Both the position numbers and the translations under genes were made by a program. A DNA stretch of 46,002 nt from assembly GCF_042767895.1 (NCBI RefSeq), contig NC_091569.1, forward strand, positions 41,843,651-41,889,652. The letters are read 5' to 3'. The DNA comes from Penaeus vannamei. Taxonomy: Eukaryota > Arthropoda > Malacostraca > Decapoda > Penaeidae. This document shows positions 23,601-38,331 of the stretch, piece after piece (positions within the stretch are counted from its first letter, which is position 1; the number at the start of each line of letters is the position of its first letter). The notes below the pieces were generated by a model. It did not search any database. It saw only the letters and a program-made list of their open reading frames with translations, and was not told the origin of the DNA.

Positions 23601-26600
23601 ACATAAACTTGATCGTAAATCACTCTAATCCACGATAGGTTACAGTACCTGCAATTTGGGGAGGTTAGGTTAGGTTACGTTGGTTAGGTTAGGTTAGGTT
23701 AGGTTAGGTTAGGCTCAAATTTAACCAGGAGACTCCAAATTTCGTTTTCTCACATAAACTTGATCGTAAATCACTCTAATCCACGATAGGTTACAGTACC
23801 TGCAATTTGGGGAGGTTAGGTTAGGTTACGTTGGTTAGGTTAGGTTAGGTTAGGTTAGGTTAGGTTAGGTTAGGCTCAAATTTAACCAGGAGACTCCAAA
23901 TTTCGTTATTCACATAAACTTGATCGTAAATCACTCTAATCCACGATAGGTTACAGTACCTGCAATTTGGGGAGGTTATGTTAGGTTACGTTGGTTAGGG
24001 TAGGTTAGGTTAGGTTAGGTTAGGTTAGGTTAGGTTAGGTTAGGCTCAAATTTAACCAGGAGACTCCAAATTTCGTTTTCTCACATAAACTTGATCGTAA
24101 ATCACTCTAATCCACGATAGGTTACAGTACCTGCAATTTGGGGAGGTTAGGTTAGGTTACGTTGGTTAGGTTATGGTAGGGTAGGTTAGGTTAGGTTAGG
24201 TTAGGTTAGGCTGAAATTTAACCAGGAGACTCCAAATTTCGTTTTCTCACATAAACTTGATCGTAAATCACTCTAATCCACGATAGGTTACAGTACCTGC
24301 AATTTGGGGAGGTTAGGTTAGGTTACGTTGGTTAGGTTAGGTTAGGTTAGGTTAGGTTAGGCTCAAATTTAACCAGGAGACTCCAAATTTCGTTTTCTCA
24401 CATAAACTTGATCGTAAATCACTCTAATCCACGATAGGTTACAGTACCTGCAATTTGGGGAGGTTAGGTTAGGTTACGTTGATTAGGTTAAGTTAGGTTA
24501 GGTTAGGTTAGGTTAGGTTAGGTTAGGTTAGGTTAGGCTCAAATTTAACCAGGAGACTCCAAATTTCGTTTTCTCACATAAACTTGATCGTAAATCACTC
24601 TAATCCACGATAGGTTACAGTACCTGCAATTTGGGGAGGTTAGGTTAGGTTACGTTGGTTAGGTTAGGTTAGGTTAGGTTAGGTTCGGCTCAAATTTAAC
24701 CAGGAGACTCCAAATTTCGTTTTCTCACATAAACTTGATCGTAAATCACTCTAATCCACGATAGGTTACAGTACCTGCAATTTGGGGAGGTTAGGTTAGG
24801 TTACGTTGGTTAGGTTAGGTTAGGTTAGGTTAGGTTAGGTTAGGTTAGGTTAGGCTCAAATTTAACCAGGAGACTCCAAATTTCGTTTTCTCACATAAAC
24901 TTGATCGTAAATCACTCTAATCCACGATAGGTTACAGTACCTGCAATTTGGGGAGGTTAGGTTAGGTTACGTTGGTTAGGTTAGGTTAGGTTAGGTTAGG
25001 TTAGGTTAGGTTAGGTTAGGCTCAAATTTAACCAGGAGACTCCAAATTTCGTTTTCTCACATAAACTTGATCGTAAATCACTCTAATCCACGATAGGTTA
25101 CAGTACCTGCAATTTGGGGAGGTTAGGTTAGGTTACGTTGGTTAGGTTAGGTTAGGTTAGGTTAGGTTAGGTTAGGTTAGGTTAGGCTCAAATTTAACCA
25201 GGAGACTCCAAATTTCGTTTTCTCACATAAACTTGATCGTAAATCACTCTAATCCACGATAGGTTACAGTACCTGCAATTTGGGGAGGTTAGGTTAGGTT
25301 ACGTTGGTTAGGTTAGGTTAGGTTAGGTTAGGTTCGGCTCAAATTTAACCAGGAGACTCCAAATTTCGTTTTCTCACATAAACTTGATCGTAAATCACTC
25401 TAATCCACGATAGGTTACAGTACCTGCAATTTGGGGAGGTTAGGTTAGGTTACGTTGGTTAGGTTAGGTTAGGTTAGGTTAGGTTAGGTTAGGTTAGGTT
25501 AGGCTCAAATTTAACCAGGAGACTCCAAATTTCGTTTTCTCACATAAACTTGATCGTAAATCACTCTAATCCACGATAGGTTACAGTACCTGCAATTTGG
25601 GGAGGTTAGGTTAGGTTACGTTGGTTAGGTTAGGTTAGGTTAGGTTAGGTTAGGTTAGGTTAGGTTAGGCTCAAATTTAACCAGGAGACTCCAAATTTCG
25701 TTTTCTCACATAAACTTGATCGTAAATCACTCTAATCCACGATAGGTTACAGTACCTGCAATTTGGGGAGGTTAGGTTAGGTTACGTTGGTTAGGTTAGG
25801 TTAGGTTAGGTTAGGTTAGGTTAGGTTAGGTTAGGCTCAAATTTAACCAGGAGACTCCAAATTTCGTTTTCTCACATAAACTTGATCGTAAATCACTCTA
25901 ATCCACGATAGGTTACAGTACCTGCAATTTGGGGAGGTTAGGTTAGGTTACGTTGGTTAGGTTAGGTTAGGTTAGGTTAGGTTAGGTTAGGTTAGGCTCA
26001 AATTTAACCAGGAGACTCCAAATTTCGTTTTCTCACATAAACTTGATCGTAAATCACTCTAATCCACGATAGGTTACAGTACCTGCAATTTGGGGAGGTT
26101 AGGTTAGGTTACGTTGGTTAGGTTAGGTTAGGTTAGGTTAGGTTAGGTTAGGTTAGGTTAGGCTCAAATTTAACCAGGAGACTCCAAATTTCGTTTTCTC
26201 ACATAAACTTGATCGTAAATCACTCTAATCCACGATAGGTTACAGTACCTGCAATTTGGGGAGGTTAGGTTAGGTTACGTTGGTTAGGTTAGGTTAGGTT
26301 AGGTTAGGTTAGGTTAGGTTAGGTTAGGCTCAAATTTAACCAGGAGACTCCAAATTTCGTTTTCTCACATAAACTTGATCGTAAATCACTCTAATCCACG
26401 ATAGGTTACAGTACCTGCAATTTGGGGAGGTTAGGTTAGGTTACGTTGGTTAGGTTAGGTTAGGTTAGGTTAGGTTAGGTTAGGTTAGGTTAGGCTCAAA
26501 TTTAACCAGGAGACTCCAAATTTCGTTTTCTCACATAAACTTGATCGTAAATCACTCTAATCCACGATAGGTTACAGTACCTGCAATTTGGGGAGGTTAG

Positions 26601-28466
26601 GTTAGGTTACGTTGGTTAGGTTAGGTTAGGTTAGGTTAGGTTAGGTTAGGTTAGGTTAGGCTCAAATTTAACCAGGAGACTCCAAATTTCGTTTTCTCAC
26701 ATAAACTTGATCGTAAATCACTCTAATCCACGATAGGTTACAGTACCTGCAATTTGGGGAGGTTAGGTTAGGTTACGTTGGTTAGGTTAGGTTAGGTTAG
26801 GTTAGGTTAGGTTAGGTTAGGTTAGGCTCAAATTTAACCAGGAGACTCCAAATTTCGTTTTCTCACATAAACTTGATCGTAAATCACTCTAATCCACGAT
26901 AGGTTACAGTACCTGCAATTTGGGGAGGTTAGGTTAGGTTACGTTGGTTAGGTTAGGTTAGGTTAGGTTAGGTTAGGCTCAAATTTAACCAGGAGACTCC
27001 AAATTTCGTTTTCTCACATAAACTTGATCGTAAATCACTCTAATCCACGATAGGTTACAGTACCTGCAATTTGGGGAGGTTAGGTTAGGTTACGTTGGTT
27101 AGGTTAGGTTAGGTTAGGTTAGGTTAGGTTAGGTTAGGTTAGGCTCAAATTTAACCAGGAGACTCCAAATTTCGTTTTCTCACATAAACTTGATCGTAAA
27201 TCACTCTAATCCACGATAGGTTACAGTACCTGCAATTTGGGGAGGTTAGGTTAGGTTACGTTGGTTAGGTTAGGTTAGGTTAGGTTAGGTTAGGTTAGGT
27301 TAGGTTAGGCTCAAATTTAACCAGGAGACTCCAAATTTCGTTTTCTCACATAAACTTGATCGTAAATCACTCTAATCCACGATAGGTTACAGTACCTGCA
27401 ATTTGGGGAGGTTAGGTTAGGTTACGTTGGTTAGGTTAGGTTAGGTTAGGTTAGGTTAGGTTAGGTTAGGTTAGGTTAGGCTCAAATTTAACCAGGAGAC
27501 TCCAAATTTCGTTTTCTCACATAAACTTGATCGTAAATCACTCTAATCCACGATAGGTTACAGTACCTGCAATTTGGGGAGGTTAGGTTAGGTTACGTTG
27601 GTTAGGTTAGGTTAGGTTAGGTTAGGTTAGGTTAGGTTAGGTTAGGCTCAAATTTAACCAGGAGACTCCAAATTTCGTTTTCTCACATAAACTTGATCGT
27701 AAATCACTCTAATCCACGATAGGTTACAGTACCTGCAATTTGGGGAGGTTAGGTTAGGTTACGTTGGTTAGGTTAGGTTAGGTTAGGTTAGGTTAGGTTA
27801 GGTTAGGTTAGGCTCAAATTTAACCAGGAGACTCCAAATTTCGTTTTCTCACATAAACTTGATCGTAAATCACTCTAATCCACGATAGGTTACAGTACCT
27901 GCAATTTGGGGAGGTTAGGTTAGGTTACGTTGGTTAGGTTAGGTTAGGTTAGGTTAGGTTAGGTTAGGTTAGGCTCAAATTTAACCAGGAGACTCCAAAT
28001 TTCGTTTTCTCACATAAACTTGATCGTAAATCACTCTAATCCACGATAGGTTACAGTACCTGCAATTTGGGGAGGTTAGGTTAGGTTACGTTGGTTAGGT
28101 TAGGTTAGGTTAGGTTAGGTTAGGTTAGGCTCAAATTTAACCAGGAGACTCCAAATTTCGTTTTCTCACATAAACTTGATCGTAAATCACTCTAATCCAC
28201 GATAGGTTACAGTACCTGCAATTTGGGGAGGTTAGGTTAGGTTACGTTGGTTAGGTTAGGTTAGGTTAGGTTAGGTTAGGTTAGGTTAGGTTAGGCTCAA
28301 ATTTAACCAGGAGACTCCAAATTTCGTTTTCTCACATAAACTTGATCGTAAATCACTCTAATCCACGATAGGTTACAGTACCTGCAATTTGGGGAGGTTA
28401 GGTTAGGTTACGTTGGTTAGGTTAGGTTAGGTTAGGTTAGGTTAGGTTAGGTTAGGTTAGGTTCGC

Positions 28467-28954
28467 CTCAAATTTAACCAGGAGACTCCAAATTTCGTTT
28501 TCTCACATAAACTTGATCGTAAATCACTCTAATCCACGATAGGTTACAGTACCTGCAATTTGGGGAGGTTATGTTAGGTTACGTTGGTTAGGGTAGGTTA
28601 GGTTAGGTTAGGTTAGGTTAGGTTAGGTTAGGTTAGGCTCAAATTTAACCAGGAGACTCCAAATTTCGTTTTCTCACATAAACTTGATCGTAAATCACTC
28701 TAATCCACGATAGGTTACAGTACCTGCAATTTGGGGAGGTTAGGTTAGGTTACGTTGGTTAGGTTAGGTTAGGTTAGGTTAGGTTCGGCTCAAATTTAAC
28801 CAGGAGACTCCAAATTTCGTTTTCTCACATAAACTTGATCGTAAATCACTCTAATCCACGATAGGTTACAGTACCTGCAATTTGGGGACGTTAGGTTAGG
28901 TTACGTTGATTAGGTTAGGTTAGGTTAGGTTAGGTTAGGTTAGGTTAGGTTAGG
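28467..28954 (+). repeat. Linked variant trio T-C-D, copy 1
   Basis: Three consecutive units carry three different marks. Unit T (171 bp) has GGTTATG after the core and GGGTAGG after TTACGTTGG. Unit C (151 bp) ends in TTCGG before the next core. Unit D (166 bp) has GGGGACG at the core end and TTGATTAGG instead of TTGGTTAGG. Confidence 0.8.
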
Positions 28955-31900
28955 CTCAAATTTAACCAGGAGACTCCAAATTTCGTTTTCTCACATAAAC
29001 TTGATCGTAAATCACTCTAATCCACGATAGGTTACAGTACCTGCAATTTGGGGAGGTTAGGTTAGGTTACGTTGGTTAGGTTAGGTTAGGTTAGGTTAGG
29101 TTAGGTTAGGTTAGGTTAGGCTCAAATTTAACCAGGAGACTCCAAATTTCGTTTTCTCACATAAACTTGATCGTAAATCACTCTAATCCACGATAGGTTA
29201 CAGTACCTGCAATTTGGGGAGGTTAGGTTAGGTTACGTTGGTTAGGTTAGGTTAGGTTAGGTTAGGTTAGGTTAGGTTAGGTTAGGCTCAAATTTAACCA
29301 GGAGACTCCAAATTTCGTTTTCTCACATAAACTTGATCGTAAATCACTCTAATCCACGATAGGTTACAGTACCTGCAATTTGGGGAGGTTAGGTTAGGTT
29401 ACGTTGGTTAGGTTAGGTTAGGTTAGGTTAGGTTAGGTTAGGTTAGGTTAGGCTCAAATTTAACCAGGAGACTCCAAATTTCGTTTTCTCACATAAACTT
29501 GATCGTAAATCACTCTAATCCACGATAGGTTACAGTACCTGCAATTTGGGGAGGTTAGGTTAGGTTACGTTGGTTAGGTTAGGTTAGGTTAGGTTAGGTT
29601 AGGTTAGGTTAGGTTAGGTTAGGTTAGGCTCAAATTTAACCAGGAGACTCCAAATTTCGTTTTCTCACATAAACTTGATCGTAAATCACTCTAATCCACG
29701 ATAGGTTACAGTACCTGCAATTTGGGGAGGTTAGGTTAGGTTACGTTGGTTAGGTTAGGTTAGGTTAGGTTAGGTTAGGTTAGGTTAGGTTAGGCTCAAA
29801 TTTAACCAGGAGACTCCAAATTTCGTTTTCTCACATAAACTTGATCGTAAATCACTCTAATCCACGATAGGTTACAGTACCTGCAATTTGGGGAGGTTAG
29901 GTTAGGTTACGTTGGTTAGGTTAGGTTAGGTTAGGTTAGGTTAGGTTAGGTTAGGTTAGGCTCAAATTTAACCAGGAGACTCCAAATTTCGTTTTCTCAC
30001 ATAAACTTGATCGTAAATCACTCTAATCCACGATAGGTTACAGTACCTGCAATTTGGGGAGGTTAGGTTAGGTTACGTTGGTTAGGTTAGGTTAGGTTAG
30101 GTTAGGTTAGGTTAGGTTAGGTTAGGCTCAAATTTAACCAGGAGACTCCAAATTTCGTTTTCTCACATAAACTTGATCGTAAATCACTCTAATCCACGAT
30201 AGGTTACAGTACCTGCAATTTGGGGAGGTTAGGTTAGGTTACGTTGGTTAGGTTAGGTTAGGTTAGGTTAGGTTAGGTTAGGTTAGGTTAGGCTCAAATT
30301 TAACCAGGAGACTCCAAATTTCGTTTTCTCACATAAACTTGATCGTAAATCACTCTAATCCACGATAGGTTACAGTACCTGCAATTTGGGGAGGTTATGT
30401 TAGGTTACGTTGGTTAGGGTAGGTTAGGTTAGGTTAGGTTAGGTTAGGTTAGGTTAGGTTAGGCTCAAATTTAACCAGGAGACTCCAAATTTCGTTTTCT
30501 CACATAAACTTGATCGTAAATCACTCTAATCCACGATAGGTTACAGTACCTGCAATTTGGGGAGGTTAGGTTAGGTTACGTTGGTTAGGTTAGGTTAGGT
30601 TAGGTTAGGTTAGGTTAGGTTAGGTTAGGCTCAAATTTAACCAGGAGACTCCAAATTTCGTTTTCTCACATAAACTTGATCGTAAATCACTCTAATCCAC
30701 GATAGGTTACAGTACCTGCAATTTGGGGAGGTTAGGTTAGGTTACGTTGATTAGGTTAGGTTAGGTTAGGTTAGGTTAGGTTAGGTTAGGTTAGGTTAGG
30801 TTAGGTTAGGCTCAAATTTAACCAGGAGACTCCAAATTTCGTTTTCTCACATAAACTTGATCGTAAATCACTCTAATCCACGATAGGTTACAGTACCTGC
30901 AATTTGGGGAGGTTAGGTTAGGTTACGTTGGTTAGGTTAGGTTAGGTTAGGTTAGGTTAGGTTAGGTTAGGTTAGGCTCAAATTTAACCAGGAGACTCCA
31001 AATTTCGTTTTCTCACATAAACTTGATCGTAAATCACTCTAATCCACGATAGGTTACAGTACCTGCAATTTGGGGAGGTTAGGTTAGGTTACGTTGGTTA
31101 GGTTAGGTTAGGTTAGGTTAGGTTAGGTTAGGTTAGGTTAGGCTCAAATTTAACCAGGAGACTCCAAATTTCGTTTTCTCACATAAACTTGATCGTAAAT
31201 CACTCTAATCCACGATAGGTTACAGTACCTGCAATTTGGGGAGGTTAGGTTAGGTTACGTTGGTTAGGTTAGGTTAGGTTAGGTTAGGTTAGGCTCAAAT
31301 TTAACCAGGAGACTCCAAATTTCGTTTTCTCACATAAACTTGATCGTAAATCACTCTAATCCACGATAGGTTACAGTACCTGCAATTTGGGGAGGTTAGG
31401 TTAGGTTACGTTGGTTAGGTTAGGTTAGGTTAGGTTAGGTTAGGTTAGGTTAGGTTAGGCTCAAATTTAACCAGGAGACTCCAAATTTCGTTTTCTCACA
31501 TAAACTTGATCGTAAATCACTCTAATCCACGATAGGTTACAGTACCTGCAATTTGGGGAGGTTAGGTTAGGTTACGTTGGTTAGGTTAGGTTAGGTTAGG
31601 TTAGGTTAGGTTAGGTTAGGTTAGGCTCAAATTTAACCAGGAGACTCCAAATTTCGTTTTCTCACATAAACTTGATCGTAAATCACTCTAATCCACGATA
31701 GGTTACAGTACCTGCAATTTGGGGAGGTTATGTTAGGTTACGTTGGTTAGGTTAGGTTAGGTTAGGTTAGGTTAGGTTAGGTTAGGTTAGGTTAGGCTCA
31801 AATTTAACCAGGAGACTCCAAATTTCGTTTTCTCACATAAACTTGATCGTAAATCACTCTAATCCACGATAGGTTACAGTACCTGCAATTTGGGGAGGTT

Positions 31901-34900
31901 AGGTTAGGTTACGTTGGTTAGGTTAGGTTAGGTTAGGTTAGGTTAGGTTAGGTTAGGTTAGGCTCAAATTTAACCAGGAGACTCCAAATTTCGTTTTCTC
32001 ACATAAACTTGATCGTAAATCACTCTAATCCACGATAGGTTACAGTACCTGCAATTTGGGGAGGTTAGGTTAGGTTACGTTGGTTAGGTTAGGTTAGGTT
32101 AGGTTAGGTTAGGCTCAAATTTAACCAGGAGACTCCAAATTTCGTTTTCTCACATAAACTTGATCGTAAATCACTCTAATCCACGATAGGTTACAGTACC
32201 TGCAATTTGGGGAGGTTAGGTTAGGTTACGTTGGTTAGGTTAGGTTAGGTTAGGTTAGGTTAGGTTAGGTTAGGTTAGGTTAGGTTAGGCTCAAATTTAA
32301 CCAGGAGACTCCAAATTTCGTTTTCTCACATAAACTTGATCGTAAATCACTCTAATCCACGATAGGTTACAGTACCTGCAATTTGGGGAGGTTAGGTTAG
32401 GTTACGTTGGTTAGGTTAGGTTAGGTTAGGTTAGGTTAGGTTAGGCTCAAATTTAACCAGGAGACTCCAAATTTCGTTTTCTCACATAAACTTGATCGTA
32501 AATCACTCTAATCCACGATAGGTTACAGTACCTGCAATTTGGGGAGGTTATGTTAGGTTACGTTGGTTAGGGTAGGTTAGGTTAGGTTAGGTTAGGTTAG
32601 GTTAGGTTAGGTTAGGCTCAAATTTAACCAGGAGACTCCAAATTTCGTTTTCTCACATAAACTTGATCGTAAATCACTCTAATCCACGATAGGTTACAGT
32701 ACCTGCAATTTGGGGAGGTTAGGTTAGGTTACGTTGGTTAGGTTAGGTTAGGTTAGGTTAGGTTAGGTTAGGTTAGGTTAGGCTCAAATTTAACCAGGAG
32801 ACTCCAAATTTCGTTTTCTCACATAAACTTGATCGTAAATCACTCTAATCCACGATAGGTTACAGTACCTGCAATTTGGGGAGGTTAGGTTAGGTTACGT
32901 TGGTTAGGTTAGGTTAGGTTAGGTTAGGTTAGGTTAGGTTAGGTTAGGCTCAAATTTAACCAGGAGACTCCAAATTTCGTTTTCTCACATAAACTTGATC
33001 GTAAATCACTCTAATCCACGATAGGTTACAGTACCTGCAATTTGGGGAGGTTATGTTAGGTTACGTTGGTTAGGTTAGGTTAGGTTAGGTTAGGTTAGGT
33101 TAGGCTCAAATTTAACCAGGAGACTCCAAATTTCGTTTTCTCACATAAACTTGATCGTAAATCACTCTAATCCACGATAGGTTACAGTACCTGCAATTTG
33201 GGGAGGTTAGGTTAGGTTACGTTGGTTAGGTTAGGTTAGGTTAGGTTAGGTTAGGCTCAAATTTAACCAGGAGACTCCAAATTTCGTTTTCTCACATAAA
33301 CTTGATCGTAAATCACTCTAATCCACGATAGGTTACAGTACCTGCAATTTGGGGAGGTTAGGTTAGGTTACGTTGGTTAGGTTAGGTTAGGTTAGGTTAG
33401 GTTAGGTTAGGTTAGGTTAGGCTCAAATTTAACCAGGAGACTCCAAATTTCGTTTTCTCACATAAACTTGATCGTAAATCACTCTAATCCACGATAGGTT
33501 ACAGTACCTGCAATTTGGGGAGGTTAGGTTAGGTTACGTTGGTTAGGTTAGGTTAGGTTAGGTTAGGTTAGGTTAGGTTAGGTTAGGCTCAAATTTAACC
33601 AGGAGACTCCAAATTTCGTTTTCTCACATAAACTTGATCGTAAATCACTCTAATCCACGATAGGTTACAGTACCTGCAATTTGGGGAGGTTAGGTTAGGT
33701 TACGTTGGTTAGGTTAGGTTAGGTTAGGTTAGGTTAGGTTAGGTTAGGTTAGGTTAGGCTCAAATTTAACCAGGAGACTCCAAATTTCGTTTTCTCACAT
33801 AAACTTGATCGTAAATCACTCTAATCCACGATAGGTTACAGTACCTGCAATTTGGGGAGGTTAGGTTAGGTTACGTTGGTTAGGTTAGGTTAGGTTAGGT
33901 TAGGTTCGGCTCAAATTTAACCAGGAGACTCCAAATTTCGTTTTCTCACATAAACTTGATCGTAAATCACTCTAATCCACGATAGGTTACAGTACCTGCA
34001 ATTTGGGGAGGTTAGGTTAGGTTACGTTGGTTAGGTTAGGTTAGGTTAGGTTAGGTTAGGTTAGGTTAGGTTAGGTTAGGTTAGGCTCAAATTTAACCAG
34101 GAGACTCCAAATTTCGTTTTCTCACATAAACTTGATCGTAAATCACTCTAATCCACGATAGGTTACAGTACCTGCAATTTGGGGAGGTTAGGTTAGGTTA
34201 CGTTGGTTAGGTTAGGTTAGGTTAGGTTAGGTTAGGTTAGGTTAGGTTAGGCTCAAATTTAACCAGGAGACTCCAAATTTCGTTTTCTCACATAAACTTG
34301 ATCGTAAATCACTCTAATCCACGATAGGTTACAGTACCTGCAATTTGGGGAGGTTATGTTAGGTTACGTTGGTTAGGGTAGGTTAGGTTAGGTTAGGTTA
34401 GGTTAGGTTAGGTTAGGTTAGGCTCAAATTTAACCAGGAGACTCCAAATTTCGTTTTCTCACATAAACTTGATCGTAAATCACTCTAATCCACGATAGGT
34501 TACAGTACCTGCAATTTGGGGAGGTTAGGTTAGGTTACGTTGGTTAGGTTAGGTTAGGTTAGGTTAGGTTCGGCTCAAATTTAACCAGGAGACTCCAAAT
34601 TTCGTTTTCTCACATAAACTTGATCGTAAATCACTCTAATCCACGATAGGTTACAGTACCTGCAATTTGGGGAGGTTAGGTTAGGTTACGTTGGTTAGGT
34701 TAGGTTAGGTTAGGTTAGGTTAGGTTAGGTTAGGTTAGGCTCAAATTTAACCAGGAGACTCCAAATTTCGTTTTCTCACATAAACTTGATCGTAAATCAC
34801 TCTAATCCACGATAGGTTACAGTACCTGCAATTTGGGGAGGTTAGGTTAGGTTACGTTGGTTAGGTTAGGTTAGGTTAGGTTAGGTTAGGTTAGGTTAGG

Positions 34901-35866
34901 TTAGGCTCAAATTTAACCAGGAGACTCCAAATTTCGTTTTCTCACATAAACTTGATCGTAAATCACTCTAATCCACGATAGGTTACAGTACCTGCAATTT
35001 GGGGAGGTTAGGTTAGGTTACGTTGGTTAGGTTAGGTTAGGTTAGGTTAGGTTCGGCTCAAATTTAACCAGGAGACTCCAAATTTCGTTTTCTCACATAA
35101 ACTTGATCGTAAATCACTCTAATCCACGATAGGTTACAGTACCTGCAATTTGGGGAGGTTAGGTTAGGTTACGTTGGTTAGGTTAGGTTAGGTTAGGTTA
35201 GGTTAGGTTAGGTTAGGTTAGGCTCAAATTTAACCAGGAGACTCCAAATTTCGTTTTCTCACATAAACTTGATCGTAAATCACTCTAATCCACGATAGGT
35301 TACAGTACCTGCAATTTGGGGAGGTTATGTTAGGTTACGTTGGTTAGGTTAGGTTAGGTTAGGTTAGGTTAGGTTAGGCTCAAATTTAACCAGGAGACTC
35401 CAAATTTCGTTTTCTCACATAAACTTGATCGTAAATCACTCTAATCCACGATAGGTTACAGTACCTGCAATTTGGGGAGGTTAGGTTAGGTTACGTTGGT
35501 TAGGTTAGGTTAGGTTAGGTTAGGTTCGGCTCAAATTTAACCAGGAGACTCCAAATTTCGTTTTCTCACATAAACTTGATCGTAAATCACTCTAATCCAC
35601 GATAGGTTACAGTACCTGCAATTTGGGGAGGTTAGGTTAGGTTACGTTGGTTAGGTTAGGTTAGGTTAGGTTAGGTTAGGTTAGGTTAGGTTAGGCTCAA
35701 ATTTAACCAGGAGACTCCAAATTTCGTTTTCTCACATAAACTTGATCGTAAATCACTCTAATCCACGATAGGTTACAGTACCTGCAATTTGGGGAGGTTA
35801 GGTTAGGTTACGTTGGTTAGGTTAGGTTAGGTTAGGTTAGGTTAGGTTAGGTTAGGTTAGGTTAGG

Positions 35867-36369
35867 CTCAAATTTAACCAGGAGACTCCAAATTTCGTTT
35901 TCTCACATAAACTTGATCGTAAATCACTCTAATCCACGATAGGTTACAGTACCTGCAATTTGGGGAGGTTATGTTAGGTTACGTTGGTTAGGGTAGGTTA
36001 GGTTAGGTTAGGTTAGGTTAGGTTAGGTTAGGTTAGGCTCAAATTTAACCAGGAGACTCCAAATTTCGTTTTCTCACATAAACTTGATCGTAAATCACTC
36101 TAATCCACGATAGGTTACAGTACCTGCAATTTGGGGAGGTTAGGTTAGGTTACGTTGGTTAGGTTAGGTTAGGTTAGGTTAGGTTCGGCTCAAATTTAAC
36201 CAGGAGACTCCAAATTTCGTTTTCTCACATAAACTTGATCGTAAATCACTCTAATCCACGATAGGTTACAGTACCTGCAATTTGGGGACGTTAGGTTAGG
36301 TTACGTTGATTAGGTTAGGTTAGGTTAGGTTAGGTTAGGTTAGGTTAGGTTAGGTTAGGTTAGGTTAGG
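35867..36369 (+). repeat. Linked variant trio T-C-D, copy 2
   Basis: Same order of marks as at 28467, with unit lengths 171, 151 and 181 bp. D differs from copy 1 only by three more TTAGG. Confidence 0.8.
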
Positions 36370-37838
36370 CTCAAATTTAACCAGGAGACTCCAAATTTCG
36401 TTTTCTCACATAAACTTGATCGTAAATCACTCTAATCCACGATAGGTTACAGTACCTGCAATTTGGGGAGGTTAGGTTAGGTTACGTTGGTTAGGTTAGG
36501 TTAGGTTAGGTTAGGTTAGGTTAGGTCAGGTTAGGTTAGGTTAGGTTAGGCTCAAATTTAACCAGGAGACTCCAAATTTCGTTTTCTCACATAAACTTGA
36601 TCGTAAATCACTCTAATCCACGATAGGTTACAGTACCTGCAATTTGGGGAGGTTAGGTTAGGTTACGTTGGTTAGGTTAGGTTAGGTTAGGTTAGGTTAG
36701 GTTAGGTTAGGTTAGGTTAGGCTCAAATTTAACCAGGAGACTCCAAATTTCGTTTTCTCACATAAACTTGATCGTAAATCACTCTAATCCACGATAGGTT
36801 ACAGTACCTGCAATTTGGGGAGGTTAGGTTAGGTTACGTTGGTTAGGTTAGGTTAGGTTAGGTTAGGTTCGGCTCAAATTTAACCAGGAGACTCCAAATT
36901 TCGTTTTCTCACATAAACTTGATCGTAAATCACTCTAATCCACGATAGGTTACAGTACCTGCAATTTGGGGACGTTAGGTTAGGTTACGTTGGTTAGGTT
37001 AGGTTAGGTTAGGTTAGGTTAGGCTCAAATTTAACCAGGAGACTCCAAATTTCGTTTTCTCACATAAACTTGATCGTAAATCACTCTAATCCACGATAGG
37101 TTACAGTACCTGCAATTTGGGGAGGTTAGGTTAGGTTACGTTGGTTAGGTTAGGTTAGGTTAGGTTAGGTTAGGCTCAAATTTAACCAGGAGACTCCAAA
37201 TTTCGTTTTCTCACATAAACTTGATCGTAAATCACTCTAATCCACGATAGGTTACAGTACCTGCAATTTGGGGAGGTTAGGTTAGGTTACGTTGGTTAGG
37301 TTAGGTTAGGTTAGGTTAGGTTAGGTTAGGTTAGGTTAGGTTAGGCTCAAATTTAACCAGGAGACTCCAAATTTCGTTTTCTCACATAAACTTGATCGTA
37401 AATCACTCTAATCCACGATAGGTTACAGTACCTGCAATTTGGGGAGGTTAGGTTAGGTTACGTTGGTTAGGTTAGGTTAGGTTAGGTTAGGTTAGGTTAG
37501 GTTAGGTTAGGCTCAAATTTAACCAGGAGACTCCAAATTTCGTTTTCTCACATAAACTTGATCGTAAATCACTCTAATCCACGATAGGTTACAGTACCTG
37601 CAATTTGGGGAGGTTAGGTTAGGTTACGTTGGTTAGGTTAGGTTAGGTTAGGTTAGGTTAGGTTAGGTTAGGCTCAAATTTAACCAGGAGACTCCAAATT
37701 TCGTTTTCTCACATAAACTTGATCGTAAATCACTCTAATCCACGATAGGTTACAGTACCTGCAATTTGGGGACGTTAGGTTAGGTTACGTTGGTTAGGTT
37801 AGGTTAGGTTAGGTTAGGTTAGGTTAGGTTAGGTTAGG

Positions 37839-38331
37839 CTCAAATTTAACCAGGAGACTCCAAATTTCGTTTTCTCACATAAACTTGATCGTAAATCACT
37901 CTAATCCACGATAGGTTACAGTACCTGCAATTTGGGGAGGTTATGTTAGGTTACGTTGGTTAGGGTAGGTTAGGTTAGGTTAGGTTAGGTTAGGTTAGGT
38001 TAGGCTCAAATTTAACCAGGAGACTCCAAATTTCGTTTTCTCACATAAACTTGATCGTAAATCACTCTAATCCACGATAGGTTACAGTACCTGCAATTTG
38101 GGGAGGTTAGGTTAGGTTACGTTGGTTAGGTTAGGTTAGGTTAGGTTAGGTTCGGCTCAAATTTAACCAGGAGACTCCAAATTTCGTTTTCTCACATAAA
38201 CTTGATCGTAAATCACTCTAATCCACGATAGGTTACAGTACCTGCAATTTGGGGACGTTAGGTTAGGTTACGTTGATTAGGTTAGGTTAGGTTAGGTTAG
38301 GTTAGGTTAGGTTAGGTTAGGTTAGGTTAGG
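37839..38331 (+). repeat. Linked variant trio T-C-D, copy 3
   Basis: T (166 bp), C (151 bp) and D (176 bp) follow in the same order. It is followed by one plain 166-bp unit and then another T unit at 38498. Confidence 0.8.
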